Shown: positions 53,027 to 62,424, counted from the first letter of the stretch. The stretch: DNA of 64,000 nucleotides from Methanosphaerula subterraneus (GCF_052055875.1 NZ_CP170508.1:2619615-2683614); one strand, 5' to 3'. Numbers and translations: made by a program. Notes: generated from the sequence alone by a model not told the origin.

Positions 53027-53940
53027 CGCCGCTCTTCAGCGGCAGCCAGGAACCGGCGGACCGCGGCGAGGAACAGCTCCGGCGCTTCCAGGTGGTGCTG
53101 GTGCGAAGCGCCGGCGAAGACGATCATCTCAGCACCGGGGGTTAGCTCCAGGTAGAACCGGGTGGTGGCCGGCGTCGCCTCATCGAACTCGCCGCAGGTG
53201 TAGAGGACCGGCATCGTCAGCGAGGGCAGGCGGTCGGTCAGGTCCGTGTTCTGCAGCGTCCCGGTCACGGTGAACTCGCTCGGCCCCCACATCTGTTCAT
53301 AGATCGCCGTCCCGCAGCCGTCCATACTCCGCTGCAGACAGGCCGGCCAGGTCTCGAGCCGGCAGAGGTGCTCGCGGTAGATGGCCGTCATCGCCTCCTG
53401 GTAGGCCGGCGCTGCATAGTCGCCCGAGGCCTCGTGGACCCTGACCGCCTCCTGCACCGACTCGGGCATCGCGGCCAGGTAGGCCCGCTGGTCGGCGATC
53501 CAGCGCTGCGTGCTGATATAGGGAGCAGAGAGGACGGTGCTGACGACCCCGGCCGTCCCCTCCCTGCTCAGGTAGGCCACCGCCAGCATCGTCCCCCACG
53601 ACTGCCCGAGCAGGTGGACCGTCTTCAGCCCGAGCCCCTCCCTGACCGCCGCCACCTCGTCGACATACCGTTCGAGTGTCCAGAGGGACGGGTCGTCCGG
53701 CCGGTCCGACCGGCCGCAGCCGAGCTGGTCGTAGAAGATCACCGGCCGCTCGTCTGCCAGGGCTTCGAGCGGCTCCTGGTAGTCGTGCGGAAATCCCGGG
53801 CCGCCGTGCAGGACCAGCAGCGGTATCCCGGCGGATCCCGCACCGGCGATCCGGTACCAGACCTTTCCATCCCGGGTCTGGATGAACCCTTCCTCGTCAC
53901 GCTGCTCGCTGTTCGTTCCCGTCTCCGGCCCGGTGTGCAT
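53023..53940 (-). CDS. pip: Proline iminopeptidase-family hydrolase (S33)
   Basis: A 305-aa alpha/beta hydrolase that in relatives removes N-terminal proline or short peptides (tricorn-interacting factor F1 type). LVLHGGPGFPHDYQEPLEAL is the oxyanion and substrate motif, GQSWGTMLAVAYL carries the nucleophile Ser, CGEFDEATP the Asp and FAGASHQHHLE the His. All catalytic residues are present. YDQLGCGRSDRP is also characteristic. It is the first gene of a two-gene minus-strand unit with the ABC-class ATPase. Confidence 0.9.
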   Translation of the reverse strand: MHTGPETGTNSEQRDEEGFIQTRDGKVWYRIAGAGSAGIPLLVLHGGPGFPHDYQEPLEALADERPVIFYDQLGCGRSDRPDDPSLWTLERYVDEVAAVREGLGLKTVHLLGQSWGTMLAVAYLSREGTAGVVSTVLSAPYISTQRWIADQRAYLAAMPESVQEAVRVHEASGDYAAPAYQEAMTAIYREHLCRLETWPACLQRSMDGCGTAIYEQMWGPSEFTVTGTLQNTDLTDRLPSLTMPVLYTCGEFDEATPATTRFYLELTPGAEMIVFAGASHQHHLEAPELFLAAVRRFLAAAEERR

Positions 53941-54028
53941 ACCTCAAAATTGTGTTCGCGGATGAATAACCGTTCTGGTAGAACCATTCTGGTAGAACCG
54001 GGCCGGCCTGCCCGGTCCGGTCCCGGGA

Positions 54029-54703
54029 TCACCCGTTGTAGTTGCGGAAGTAATGGTCGATGTAGGCCTGCTTCCGGTGCTCGCTCGCCCCCCGCGAGAT
54101 GTACCCGCCCTCGGGCGTCTGCAGGGCCGGGCAGAACCGGCAGAACCCTGCATCGATCTCGCTGGACTTCTCCCTGACCGGGCAGTAGTAGACCCCGTCT
54201 TCGCATTCGACGGTGTCGCCGCCCGGGAAGGGGGTGCCGACCGGGTGGGCGGGTTCATCGAGGACGAAGATGCAGAAGCCGGCGAGCAGGTAGTTGAGGA
54301 ACGCCAGCCGCGGGTCCTTCTCCTCTGCCCGGGCGCTGCATGCGGCCGAGACCATCGCCCAGTACCGGCCGTTCTCCGGGCTGACGGGGGTCTCCATCCG
54401 CGAGAACGCCCCCTGCTGGGAGAGGAGCCGGATCTGCTGGTAGGTGCCGAGGAGGTGCTCGGTCACCTTCAGATAGAGCGGTTCCCGGTAATCCTCGTCG
54501 ATATCCCTGATCTTCGTCTTGAAGTTCCTCTGCATCTGCCTGATGTCGGCGGGGGTGTACAGCAGCACAATCGCGGCCATGGCGGCGCCGAGGTCGCCCC
54601 GCGTGGTCGAGCCGGCGAAGAGGTCGCACTCCTCCCGGATCATCCCGGCCGCTGCGGCATTCTTTCTGGTCTTGTTCAGGAACGGAAATCGATGGATGGT
54701 CAT
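54029..54703 (-). CDS. DUF2115 family protein, copy 2
   Basis: A 224-aa paralogue of the protein at 39604. The C-terminal half reads VLDEPAHPVGTPFPGGDTVE, then YYCPVREKSSEIDAGFCRFC and PALQ. The N-terminal half is mostly helical (IRQMQRNFKTKIRDIDEDY). A start at 54703 is chosen because a minus-strand TTTATA box lies 43 bp upstream and GAGAGG directly precedes the ATG; the longer in-frame start at 54793 lies upstream of that box. The function is unknown. Confidence 0.75.
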   Translation of the reverse strand: MTIHRFPFLNKTRKNAAAAGMIREECDLFAGSTTRGDLGAAMAAIVLLYTPADIRQMQRNFKTKIRDIDEDYREPLYLKVTEHLLGTYQQIRLLSQQGAFSRMETPVSPENGRYWAMVSAACSARAEEKDPRLAFLNYLLAGFCIFVLDEPAHPVGTPFPGGDTVECEDGVYYCPVREKSSEIDAGFCRFCPALQTPEGGYISRGASEHRKQAYIDHYFRNYNG

Positions 54704-54745
54704 ACCTCTCACTCTCTCAGGTGAAGATCTCTCGGCGACGATGGG

Positions 54746-54751
54746 TATAAA
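54746..54751 (-). promoter_or_regulatory. TATA box for the second DUF2115 gene
   Basis: TTTATA on the minus strand within CCTTTATACCC, 43 bp before ATG 54703, predicting a short leader of about 20 nt. Confidence 0.45.
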
Positions 54752-54809
54752 GGAATTCTTCGGGGACACGCCTCTCACCCTGCTCCCGACCACCTGCGTG
54801 CAGGAAAGG

Positions 54810-54814
54810 TATAA
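54810..54814 (+). promoter_or_regulatory. TATA-like element for the acetate-CoA ligase gene
   Basis: GGTATAAC lies about 30 bp before ATG 54841 with no Shine-Dalgarno in between, so a leaderless transcript is likely. Confidence 0.45.
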
Positions 54815-54840
54815 CCGTCTCTGCGTACCTGATAGCCCTG

Positions 54841-56901
54841 ATGAAACGGCTGCTTGGTGAGGATCAGGGATATGCGCTGCTCGGCAGGGCCGGGGTGCCG
54901 GTCCCGAAATACCGGCGTGTTACGAGTTCCCTGGCAGCGGAGGAGGCGGCAGCGGCGATCGGGTTCCCGGTGGTCCTGAAGGTCGTCTCGGCAGAGGTGG
55001 TCCACAAGACCGATGCCGGCGGGGTGGCGATGAACCTCGCCGACCGGGCGGCGGTGGCGGCGGCCTACCTGCAGATCTCCGTATCGGTGGCCGCCGCCGT
55101 CCCCGGGGCGGTCATCGAGGGGTTCCTCGTCGAAGAGCAGGTGCCCCCGGGGCTCGAACTGTTCATCGGGGGCAGGACCGACCCGGCCTTCGGAAAGGCG
55201 ATCACCTTCGGCCTCGGCGGCGTCCTGGTCGAACTGATCCATGACGTCACCATCCGGGTGCTCCCGTTCGACCGGGACGACGTGGCCGGGATGGTCAGGG
55301 GCATCAAGGGGTACCCGCTGATCAGGGGCTACCGGTCCAGCCCTCCCCTCGATGAAGCCCTGCTGGTCGATCTGATCCTCGGGATCGCCGCCTGGTTCGA
55401 TGCCGAGCCGGCCATCACCGAGTTCGACATCAACCCGCTCCGCCTGTACCAGGACCGGGCGGTCGCCGTCGACGCACGGTTCTACGAAGACCCCGAGGGG
55501 GTCTATCCCGCCTGCAGAGAGAACGAACTGGTGGACCCGTCCCTCTTCCTCCCCTCAGCGATCGCGGTCGTCGGGGCGACCGCCGACCCGGCCAAGATCG
55601 GGTACGCCGTCCTCCGGAACCTGCTCCCGTTCCCAGGACAGCTGTACCCGGTGAACCCGCACTACCCGGAGATCCTCGGCAGGAAGGCCTACCCCTCCCT
55701 GCTGGCCATCCCCGGGCCGGTGGGGATGGTGGTCGTGACCGTCCCTGCCGCCGCCGTGCCGGGGGTGATCCGGGAGGCCGCCGAAAAACAGGCCCGGATC
55801 GTCGTGATCATATCGGCCGGGTTCCGGGAGACCGGAGAGGCCGGCCGGCTCCTCGAGGAGGAGGTGCTCGCCCTGGCCGCTGCCAGTAACATCCGGGTCG
55901 TCGGCCCGAACTCGCTCGGGATGATGCTCCCCGGGGCCAGGATCAACACCACCTTCGACCCGGTGACCCCGAAGAGCGGGGACCTGGCGTTCATCTCCCA
56001 GAGCGGGGCGGTGATCACCATGATCGTCGACTGGTCGATTCCGGTCGGGATCGGCTTCTCCCTGGTGGCCAGCGTCGGGAACCAGGCCGACCTCGGGTTC
56101 CAGGACTACCTGAAACTGGCCGAGCACGACCCGTCCACCAGGGCGGTGATCCTCTACATCGAGGAGCTGCGGGACGGGTGCGGGTTTATGAAGGTGGCCA
56201 GGCGGGTCACCGCCACCAAGCCGGTGATCGCCGTCAAGGCCGGCTCCTCGGTGATCGGGAAGCACTCGGCCTCCTCCCACACCGGGTCCCTGGCCGGTGA
56301 CGACCCGGTCTACCGGGCCGCGCTCACCCAGGCCGGCGTCGTGATGGCCCGGTCGCTCACCGAGGCGTTCCTCGCCGGCCGGCTCCTCGTCTCAGAGGGG
56401 TACCCGGCCGGCCGGCGGACGGTCGTCATCACCAGTGCCGGGGGATTCGCCGTGCTGGCCTCCGACTACGCGGCCCTGTACGGGATCGACCTGGTCCCCC
56501 TGCCGGACGAGGTGCTGGCCGCCCTGAACCAGTTCCTCCCGGATAAGTGGAACCACCAGAACCCGATGGACATCGTCGGGGACGCCAGCACCGAACGGTT
56601 TGCCCGGGTCTTCGACCTGCTGATCGAACGGCGGGAACTCTGGGATATCGCCGTGGTGATCTCGGTCCCGACGGCGGTCGTCGACCTGGCCGACCTGGCC
56701 CTGGAGGTGGTCAGGTTCTCGAAGGGCACCGACCGGATGGTCGTCGGGTGTCTCCTCGGCGGCGACAGCGTCACCGCCGGGGTTCAGATCCTCCGCGATC
56801 ACCGGGTCGAGAACTTCACCGACCTCGAGGTGGCCTTCCGGGTGGTCGGCGCCATCCTGGCCTCGCGGGAGGACATACACAACCCATTAATCCTCAGCTG
56901 A
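54841..56901 (+). CDS. acd: Acetate-CoA ligase (ADP-forming), fused beta-alpha
   Basis: A 686-aa single-chain acyl-CoA synthetase that interconverts acyl-CoA + ADP + Pi and acid + CoA + ATP. The order is ATP-grasp (beta) first, about 1-225 (GFPVVLKVVSAEVVHKTDAG, ITEFDINPLRLY), then CoA-binding (alpha): AIAVVGATADPAKIGYAV, VVGPNSLGMMLPG, FISQSGAVITMIVDW and the phospho-histidine His480 in SASSHTGSLAGDDPVY. The acyl specificity (acetate or aryl/branched acids) cannot be read. It is separated from mmp10 by 14 bp and may be co-transcribed with it. Confidence 0.9.
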   Translation: MKRLLGEDQGYALLGRAGVPVPKYRRVTSSLAAEEAAAAIGFPVVLKVVSAEVVHKTDAGGVAMNLADRAAVAAAYLQISVSVAAAVPGAVIEGFLVEEQVPPGLELFIGGRTDPAFGKAITFGLGGVLVELIHDVTIRVLPFDRDDVAGMVRGIKGYPLIRGYRSSPPLDEALLVDLILGIAAWFDAEPAITEFDINPLRLYQDRAVAVDARFYEDPEGVYPACRENELVDPSLFLPSAIAVVGATADPAKIGYAVLRNLLPFPGQLYPVNPHYPEILGRKAYPSLLAIPGPVGMVVVTVPAAAVPGVIREAAEKQARIVVIISAGFRETGEAGRLLEEEVLALAAASNIRVVGPNSLGMMLPGARINTTFDPVTPKSGDLAFISQSGAVITMIVDWSIPVGIGFSLVASVGNQADLGFQDYLKLAEHDPSTRAVILYIEELRDGCGFMKVARRVTATKPVIAVKAGSSVIGKHSASSHTGSLAGDDPVYRAALTQAGVVMARSLTEAFLAGRLLVSEGYPAGRRTVVITSAGGFAVLASDYAALYGIDLVPLPDEVLAALNQFLPDKWNHQNPMDIVGDASTERFARVFDLLIERRELWDIAVVISVPTAVVDLADLALEVVRFSKGTDRMVVGCLLGGDSVTAGVQILRDHRVENFTDLEVAFRVVGAILASREDIHNPLILS

Positions 56902-56915
56902 CTGATCCTCTAGTA

Positions 56916-58148
56916 ATGGGTCAGTTGACTGTGGATATCGGCGGACGCCCGGGCGCTGACTGCCGCGGGTTCTGTGAGTACTGTTACTTCAAGCATGTTC
57001 GGGATCCCGCCCCGCTCGGATGCCGGCACTGCCTTCCGTTCAGTGTCGGGTGCCAGTACTGCACCGGGATGGTCAGGGAGGAGTACGACGGGTTCCGGTC
57101 GTTCCGCGATGTGACCGATTCGGCCCTGGCAGACCTGCAGCTGACCGACGGCGACCTGACCAGGATCACCATCAGCGGCGGCGGCGACCCGAGCTGTTAC
57201 CCGCACTTCGGAGACCTCGTCGACGTCCTCGGTGCGATGGAGGCCCCGCTCCATATCGGGTATACCAGCGGGAAAGGGTTCGACGACCCGGCCATCGCCG
57301 GCCGGATGATCGATGCCGGCCTCTCCGAGGTCTCGTTCACGGTCTTCGCCGCCGACGCCGGTCTTCGGAAGAAGTACATGCACGACCCGACACCGGAGGT
57401 CTCGCTGGACGTGGTCGAGAAACTCGCCGGGGAGATCGAGCTCTATGCGGCGGCCGTGATCATGCCCGGGATCAACGACGGGTACACGCTGTACAAGACC
57501 TGCGAATGGCTCGAGGACCGCGGGGCGAAGGGGCTGATCCTGATGCGGTTCGCGAACTCGGCCGACCAGGGTCTGATCCTCGGGAACGCACCGGTGATCG
57601 AGGGTGCGAGGACGCAGACTGTCGACTCGTTCAGGCAGCTGGTCAATGACATCAGCGACGCGTTCTCGATGAAGATCAATGGCACGCCCCTCTACGACCC
57701 CGAGTTCGGCTCCCCGTTCGCGCTCCTGGCAGAGCCCGACCTGATCGCCAAGCTGCCGCGGATCACCGGGACGGCCTCGGTGATCACCGGCGCCGTGGCG
57801 GCCCCGTTCCTGAAGAAGGTGCTCGAACAGCGCGGTGACCGGGCCACCGTGGTCCCGGTCGCCCAGGAGATCGGGTGCCTGATCACGATCCGGGACCTCG
57901 AGGCACTCGACCTCTCGGACCTGGAGGAGACGGTGGTGATCCCGGGACGGGCCTTCGTGCATGACACAGAGGCGGCCCGGGTGCTCTCGGCCGACGGGGT
58001 GCAGCGGACGGTCGTCCGGGGTCCTGAGATGCTGACGGCCGACGGCGAGACCTCGATGGGGATGTCCCGGACCGGGGTGCTCCAGATCGAGCTCGACGGG
58101 TTCCGGGAACTGATCTGCACCATCAACCAGTACGGAAACCGCGACTGA
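56916..58148 (+). CDS. mmp10: Mmp10: methyl-coenzyme M reductase arginine methyltransferase
   Basis: A 410-aa B12-dependent radical SAM enzyme (methanogenesis marker 10) that C-methylates an active-site arginine of the McrA subunit. The start MGQLTVDIGGRPGADCRGFC matches the family; the cluster motif is Cys16-xxx-Cys20-xx-Cys23, followed by CRHCLPFSVGCQYCTG. RITISGGGDPSCYP and HIGYTSGKGFDD follow. The true start is ATG 56916; the frame is open upstream but runs inside the ligase gene. A CATTAAT element 26-32 bp upstream could give a leaderless mRNA. The gene is a reliable marker that the organism is a methanogen. Confidence 0.93.
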   Translation: MGQLTVDIGGRPGADCRGFCEYCYFKHVRDPAPLGCRHCLPFSVGCQYCTGMVREEYDGFRSFRDVTDSALADLQLTDGDLTRITISGGGDPSCYPHFGDLVDVLGAMEAPLHIGYTSGKGFDDPAIAGRMIDAGLSEVSFTVFAADAGLRKKYMHDPTPEVSLDVVEKLAGEIELYAAAVIMPGINDGYTLYKTCEWLEDRGAKGLILMRFANSADQGLILGNAPVIEGARTQTVDSFRQLVNDISDAFSMKINGTPLYDPEFGSPFALLAEPDLIAKLPRITGTASVITGAVAAPFLKKVLEQRGDRATVVPVAQEIGCLITIRDLEALDLSDLEETVVIPGRAFVHDTEAARVLSADGVQRTVVRGPEMLTADGETSMGMSRTGVLQIELDGFRELICTINQYGNRD

Positions 58149-58163
58149 AACCGGCTCGGCCGT

Positions 58164-58712
58164 TCACGCGACCGGGGCCAGATAGACGAAGGCCAGGATC
58201 AGCAGGGAGAAGAGGAGCGCGAGCGGCAGGACCACGGCCAGCACCGCCCGCGGGGTCGAGAGGGCCTGGACCTCCCGAATCCCGATGACAAAGAGGGCGA
58301 GCGACCAGATGTCGGCGATGAACGACCCGGCCAGCGGGATCCACCCGGTCACCATCAGGGGGGTGAACGAGAGGAGGCAGGCGGTCATGGTCTCGCTCGC
58401 CGTGCCGGAGCCGCCGAGGGCCCGGGCCGCGAGGTGGACGCCGATCCCGAGGAAGAGCGCCCAGGCGCACGACCCGAGGAGCAGTCCGAAGAAGTAGATC
58501 ACCACGGCGAAGGGGGGGTTCTGCCCCGTCCCGGACGAGAAAAGGATGGTGCCGGTCAGCATTCCGGCGAGGGCCGTCAGGAAGGCGTAGATCATCACCA
58601 CCTGCAGGTAGTAGACGAGCGCCTCCGCTATCGGCAGCCGGCCGTGGTCGCGGTATGCGCCGACCGGCGAGACGAGTATCTCTTTTACGATGCTGATGAA
58701 CGGCGAGGTCGT
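58164..58712 (-). CDS. Yip1-like membrane protein with apparent non-ATG start
   Basis: A 182-aa polytopic membrane protein. About five hydrophobic helices are visible (VMIYAFLTALAGMLTGTILF, VVIYFFGLLLGSCAWALFLG, FTPLMVTGWIPLAGSFIADI, AVLAVVLPLALLFSLLILAF). It is a paralogue of the gene upstream (compare SPVGAYRDHGRLPIAEALVY). Alignment with that protein places the start at about 58712, where the codon is ACG (minus strand) preceded by GAGAGG; no ATG, GTG or TTG occurs near it in frame. The longer frame to 58985 would overlap the neighbour by over 260 bp on the same strand. Confidence 0.65.
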   Translation of the reverse strand, partial: TTSPFISIVKEILVSPVGAYRDHGRLPIAEALVYYLQVVMIYAFLTALAGMLTGTILFSSGTGQNPPFAVVIYFFGLLLGSCAWALFLGIGVHLAARALGGSGTASETMTACLLSFTPLMVTGWIPLAGSFIADIWSLALFVIGIREVQALSTPRAVLAVVLPLALLFSLLILAFVYLAPVA

Positions 58713-58723
58713 GTTGTGGCCTC

Positions 58724-59296
58724 TCAGGTGGGCACCGTCGTGAAGGTGGCTGAACTGATCGTCAGGTAGGAGACGGCCAGGGCCGCCAGGATGATCAGGA
58801 CGATAACCGGGAGCAGGACCGCGATCGCGGCTCTTCCTGTGGAGAGGTGGTGGTACTCCCGGATCCCCACGACCATCAGCACCAGCGACCAGAGGTCGGC
58901 GATGAGCGATCCCACGATTGGAATCCAGCCGATCACCGCGATCGGCGTCGACGAGAAGACGACGGCACGCAGGGTGTCTGTCCATTCCCCGTCCCCTCCT
59001 ACGACCCGTGCGCAGAGGTGGAAGATCAGCACCATGATGACGAGGGCGATGATCATGCCGACGATCAGTCCCACCAGGTAGATGAGGAGGGAGGCCGGCG
59101 CCAGCAGGTCCACGGTGGTTGCGAATCCTGCTGATTGCAGCAGTGCGGTCACGATGGTGCTGAGCAGGGCGAAGGCCAGGATGATCTCGAGATAGTAGAT
59201 CAGGGTGTCCTGAACCGTGCTCTCTTCCTGCTGGTGCATGGTCTGGACCGGTGCGACGATCATTCCTCTGATGGTATCAATAATAGGTATCGACAT
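58724..59296 (-). CDS. Yip1-like membrane protein
   Basis: A 190-aa protein with about five transmembrane helices. The N-terminus MSIPIIDTIRGMIVAPVQTM is followed by LIYYLEIILAFALLSTIV, SLLIYLVGLIVGMIIALVIM, FSSTPIAVIGWIPIVGSLIA and AVLLPVIVLIILAALAVSYL. The pattern fits archaeal YIP1-domain proteins, whose role is unknown. It precedes its paralogue by 11 bp, so the pair is probably co-transcribed. Confidence 0.75.
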   Translation of the reverse strand: MSIPIIDTIRGMIVAPVQTMHQQEESTVQDTLIYYLEIILAFALLSTIVTALLQSAGFATTVDLLAPASLLIYLVGLIVGMIIALVIMVLIFHLCARVVGGDGEWTDTLRAVVFSSTPIAVIGWIPIVGSLIADLWSLVLMVVGIREYHHLSTGRAAIAVLLPVIVLIILAALAVSYLTISSATFTTVPT

Positions 59297-59462
59297 GATA
59301 ACTCCTGTGATAAGGTGATTATCGCCGGCTATGTTAAATAAAGAGTATTATTCGTCTCTCCTCCGATCGATCACGTTTCGAGACGTATGGATCGCAATGC
59401 ACTTATCCTCCCAGGAGAATTGTAGATTATCATTCACGTGATCGTGGGTATGAGTGGACCTG

Positions 59463-59738
59463 ATGGCGGAGATCTGCTGTAAAGACTGTCAATATTATCA
59501 TGCAGGAGCATATCCGTCGACCTCGGGGGAGTGCCGGCGTCGATCCCCGATCTTCTCGCTGCGCCGGACCTGCGCCTTTCCGCGGGTGCAGGAGGACTGC
59601 TGGTGCGGAGAGTATGTCGGGGAGCCCCCGCGCTACCATGAACCGGTGCGCCCGGTCCTGAACAGGACCCGGCCGGTCGCCGATTCGTTCCCGGTGGACG
59701 AGAACGCCGGCGAGTTCGGGGATATCTGGCTGCCGTGA
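59463..59738 (+). CDS. Small Cys-rich protein (91 aa)
   Basis: The first 50 residues carry CCKDCQYYHAG, GECRRRSPIF, CAFPRVQEDCWCGEY, a pattern (CxxC, GECRR, WPRV-like, DxWCGE) seen in small zinc-binding proteins of bacteria and archaea, often linked to phages or plasmids. The C-terminal 40 residues are Pro/Arg-rich. ATG 59463 is taken; a GTG at 59454 in frame would add three residues. The function is unknown. Confidence 0.7.
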   Translation: MAEICCKDCQYYHAGAYPSTSGECRRRSPIFSLRRTCAFPRVQEDCWCGEYVGEPPRYHEPVRPVLNRTRPVADSFPVDENAGEFGDIWLP

Positions 59739-59802
59739 CCTGGTTTATCCGGGGATCATCTCGGGGCCTGTCGTTGAACCGACCCGGTCGCCGGGGAGAC
59801 GC

Positions 59803-59985
59803 TCAGTCTTCGGTTGTCTCGTACCGTTCGAGATAACAACCGCCGTACCCTTTCTTTTCACCGGGTTTGAGGGCGAGAAGGAGGGGGTCGGCATGGTCCT
59901 CGCAGACATACGCGAAACTGCTCTCAAATGACTGGAATCCGATGGCATCCTTCTGACAGAATTCGCATGTTGTTTTCGTAACCAT
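59803..59985 (-). CDS. Small zinc-finger protein (60 aa)
   Basis: It begins MVTKTTCEFCQKDAIGFQSF and has CEDHADPLLLALKPGEKKGY and GGCYLERYE. CxxC plus a second CxxH pair would bind zinc. ATG 59985 is preceded by an AT-rich promoter-like stretch (TTAATTAA), with no good Shine-Dalgarno. The function is unknown. Confidence 0.65.
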   Translation of the reverse strand: MVTKTTCEFCQKDAIGFQSFESSFAYVCEDHADPLLLALKPGEKKGYGGCYLERYETTED

Positions 59986-60144
59986 GATTACTTGATTTTG
60001 TTTTTTTAATTAATACATCTTTTTGATTTTCCGGACATCGCCGCAATCCCGCCGGATTCCGCGCCAGGTCTCCGGCATACGCGTCGACGAGAGGACGCCG
60101 GCGAGGCGGCTGTGACGGCAGGGGGGCGGGTCTCGCCTCCGTCC

Positions 60145-60245
60145 CTACAGCTCGTTGAAGAGGATGACGATATCGTTGAAGTCGATCTGGCCGTTCTTGT
60201 TGAAGTCGAACGCACTGACCGGCTCGTTCTCGGCGATCCAGTCCA
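60145..60245 (-). repeat. 101-bp identical 3' end shared with 63011-63111
   Basis: The last 101 bases of this gene, including its stop codon, are identical to the last 101 bases of the SGNH-hydrolase gene at 63011. They encode the second dockerin-like Ca loop. The identity over synonymous positions points to recent gene conversion or duplication. Confidence 0.75.
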
Positions 60246-62091
60246 TCTGGTTGAAGTAGAGGACCACGTCGTTGAAGTCGAGGAGACCGTTGCCGTTCAC
60301 GTCCTCGTAGAGGCCGTCATGGTTGAGGTCGTGCGGGACGGCGGACCCGCCGGGGACGAGTCCCGGCCCGGTGACGGGTGCGGTGACAGTGAAGCCGTTT
60401 TTCAGGGACGACCGTCTGCCGTCGGGATGAAATACGGTCACGTCCCAGAGCCCCGTCGACGCCGTCGATGGCAGCGGGAATACACAGGTGATCTGCGTAT
60501 CCGAGACCCGGACAACGTTCGTTCCCGTAATGGCGGCCACCGGTTTGGGATTCCCGGGTAGGTAATCCTGAAGGGCGACCGTCACTCCGGGCGGGAACCC
60601 GATGCCGTTCAGGGTGGTTGCGACGGTCGTGCCCGAAACGCCGGCGTTCGGCGTGGCCGAGGTGAGGGTGAAGGGCTCGGAGATGGTGAACCCGTCGGAG
60701 GTGAGCCACGCCGTATTCTGACCGTGTGGTAAAACCTCCACTTTCCAGGGAGCGGCCATGGGATCAGCAGAAGGAAAATACCCGTCCGGATGCAGGGGCA
60801 GGTCGAACCCGCAGGTGAGCGTTGTCGGCGAAACAATCGTGACGTTCGTGGCAAATATTATTTTACAGTCCCCAAGCGGTTGGATGAGGTAGACCATACA
60901 ATCCGAATCAGGCCGGAAGTTGTTCCCGGTCAGGGTCATCAGGAACGACGTGCCCAGGACACCGCTGTTCGGCGTCATGCCCGTGACCTGAGCCGGACTG
61001 TACCTGCCGCCGTACATCAGAAAGCCATTCTGCCACCAGTAGCTGATCCGCAGGTTGTCGGCGCCGTCCAGTGCAAGGGAGCAGAACCGCCCGGTTTTGT
61101 CCACCCCGTCTTCGATATATTCACGCCCCGTGGTCGTGCCGTCGGAATACCACATATCGGTTGACGTGGTGAACAAAATATGGGGATGGCCGGCACTGTC
61201 CAGCGCCAGGGATGAGGGCCCCTGGGCAACCAGATAATTGGATATGGGTGTGATCCTCGTCGTCAGATAATCCGGATGGGAGGCATACTTCACGACCCCG
61301 GTTGTCGCATCGAAGTAACTGATATGGAGCTCGCCCCCCCGTTCTGCAAGGGATGTGTATCTCCCGACATCCCCCGCCGAATCCAGGATAGAGCAGGACC
61401 AGTAATCATCGTCCCATTCGGCAAGGTCCAGGTCGCCGGCCGTTGCATCGTAGTAACTGATCCGCGGGTTGCCGGCACTGTCCAGCGCCAGGGATGAATA
61501 CCTGCCGACGTCCCCCACCGAATCCACCGTTTCCGTGTGCCAGCCCGAGCCGTCGTGCCATGCATACTTCAGGTTGCCGATTGTCCGATCGTAGTAACTG
61601 ATCCGGGGATTGCCGGCACTGTCCAGCGCCAGGGATGCATACATCCCGACGTCCCCCACCGAATCGACGGTCTCGGCGTACCATCGCAGACCGACCATTT
61701 CGGCATACTTCAGGTCGCCGTTGGTCGCATCATAGTAACTGATCCGGGGATTGCCGGCACTGTCCAGCGCCAGGGACGAGGATCCCCCGACATTCCCTGC
61801 CGAGTCCACGGTCTGATTATGCCATGCCCAGTTGTAATACGCGGCATACTTCAGGTTGCCAGTTGCCGCATCATAGTAACTGATCCGGGGGTCGTCGGCA
61901 CTGTCCAGCACGAGGGATGACGTACCGAGATCCGACGTGTCCGAACCCGTTAACCTGTCCACGACCTGATTCTCCGTGAACAGGCCGTACCCGTCCACAG
62001 TCCCGAGTCCGAGCAGTACGAGCAGCAGCACTGCGAAAAGGGTGGCTGATAAGCGCCCCCTCCCTCTCCTTCTGTATCGATCATCGAACAT
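60145..62091 (-). CDS. Secreted propeller-repeat/IPT protein with dockerin-like tail
   Basis: A 648-aa exported protein. After a signal segment (LSATLFAVLLLVLLGLGTVD) come about eight repeats of around 45-50 aa of the type SLALDSAGNPRISYYDATNG, a beta-propeller-like array (about 45-370). Two IPT/TIG domains follow (about 375-490, 495-575; TGMTPNSGVLGTSFLMTLTG, TSATPNAGVSGTTVATTLNG). The C-terminal 65 residues contain two Ca-binding loops (DLNHDGLYEDVNGNG, DFNKNGQIDFND) resembling dockerin type I. ATG 62091 has GAGGGT 6 nt upstream; longer in-frame starts lack a signal pattern. An exoprotein with calcium-dependent docking or stability is inferred. Confidence 0.8.
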   Translation of the reverse strand: MFDDRYRRRGRGRLSATLFAVLLLVLLGLGTVDGYGLFTENQVVDRLTGSDTSDLGTSSLVLDSADDPRISYYDAATGNLKYAAYYNWAWHNQTVDSAGNVGGSSSLALDSAGNPRISYYDATNGDLKYAEMVGLRWYAETVDSVGDVGMYASLALDSAGNPRISYYDRTIGNLKYAWHDGSGWHTETVDSVGDVGRYSSLALDSAGNPRISYYDATAGDLDLAEWDDDYWSCSILDSAGDVGRYTSLAERGGELHISYFDATTGVVKYASHPDYLTTRITPISNYLVAQGPSSLALDSAGHPHILFTTSTDMWYSDGTTTGREYIEDGVDKTGRFCSLALDGADNLRISYWWQNGFLMYGGRYSPAQVTGMTPNSGVLGTSFLMTLTGNNFRPDSDCMVYLIQPLGDCKIIFATNVTIVSPTTLTCGFDLPLHPDGYFPSADPMAAPWKVEVLPHGQNTAWLTSDGFTISEPFTLTSATPNAGVSGTTVATTLNGIGFPPGVTVALQDYLPGNPKPVAAITGTNVVRVSDTQITCVFPLPSTASTGLWDVTVFHPDGRRSSLKNGFTVTAPVTGPGLVPGGSAVPHDLNHDGLYEDVNGNGLLDFNDVVLYFNQMDWIAENEPVSAFDFNKNGQIDFNDIVILFNEL

Positions 62092-62424
62092 CTCTGACCC
62101 TCGCATGTGATGCCGATCTCGGGAGAAGCGTTGACGGTGAATGGAGATCGCACCATGACCTGCTCCTCGTGTCATGAGTTGCCGGGCATCATGGTACCAG
62201 CGATACCGTGAGAGAGAGAAAGAGCAGAGTCAATGAGTATTGGTAACCCGGTATTTATGCTATTGCCTTACGACCAGGACGCATGGCAGGGGGGGATGCG
62301 GCATCCCTCTTCGAGATTCTGAAAGAATCGGGGATGGTGAGAAGAGGGGCTCGGATGCTGACGCAGGGCCGGTCGACCCGGTTCCTCCGTATCAGTCCAT
62401 TTGTTTGTTATCCCCGTCTGCCGG

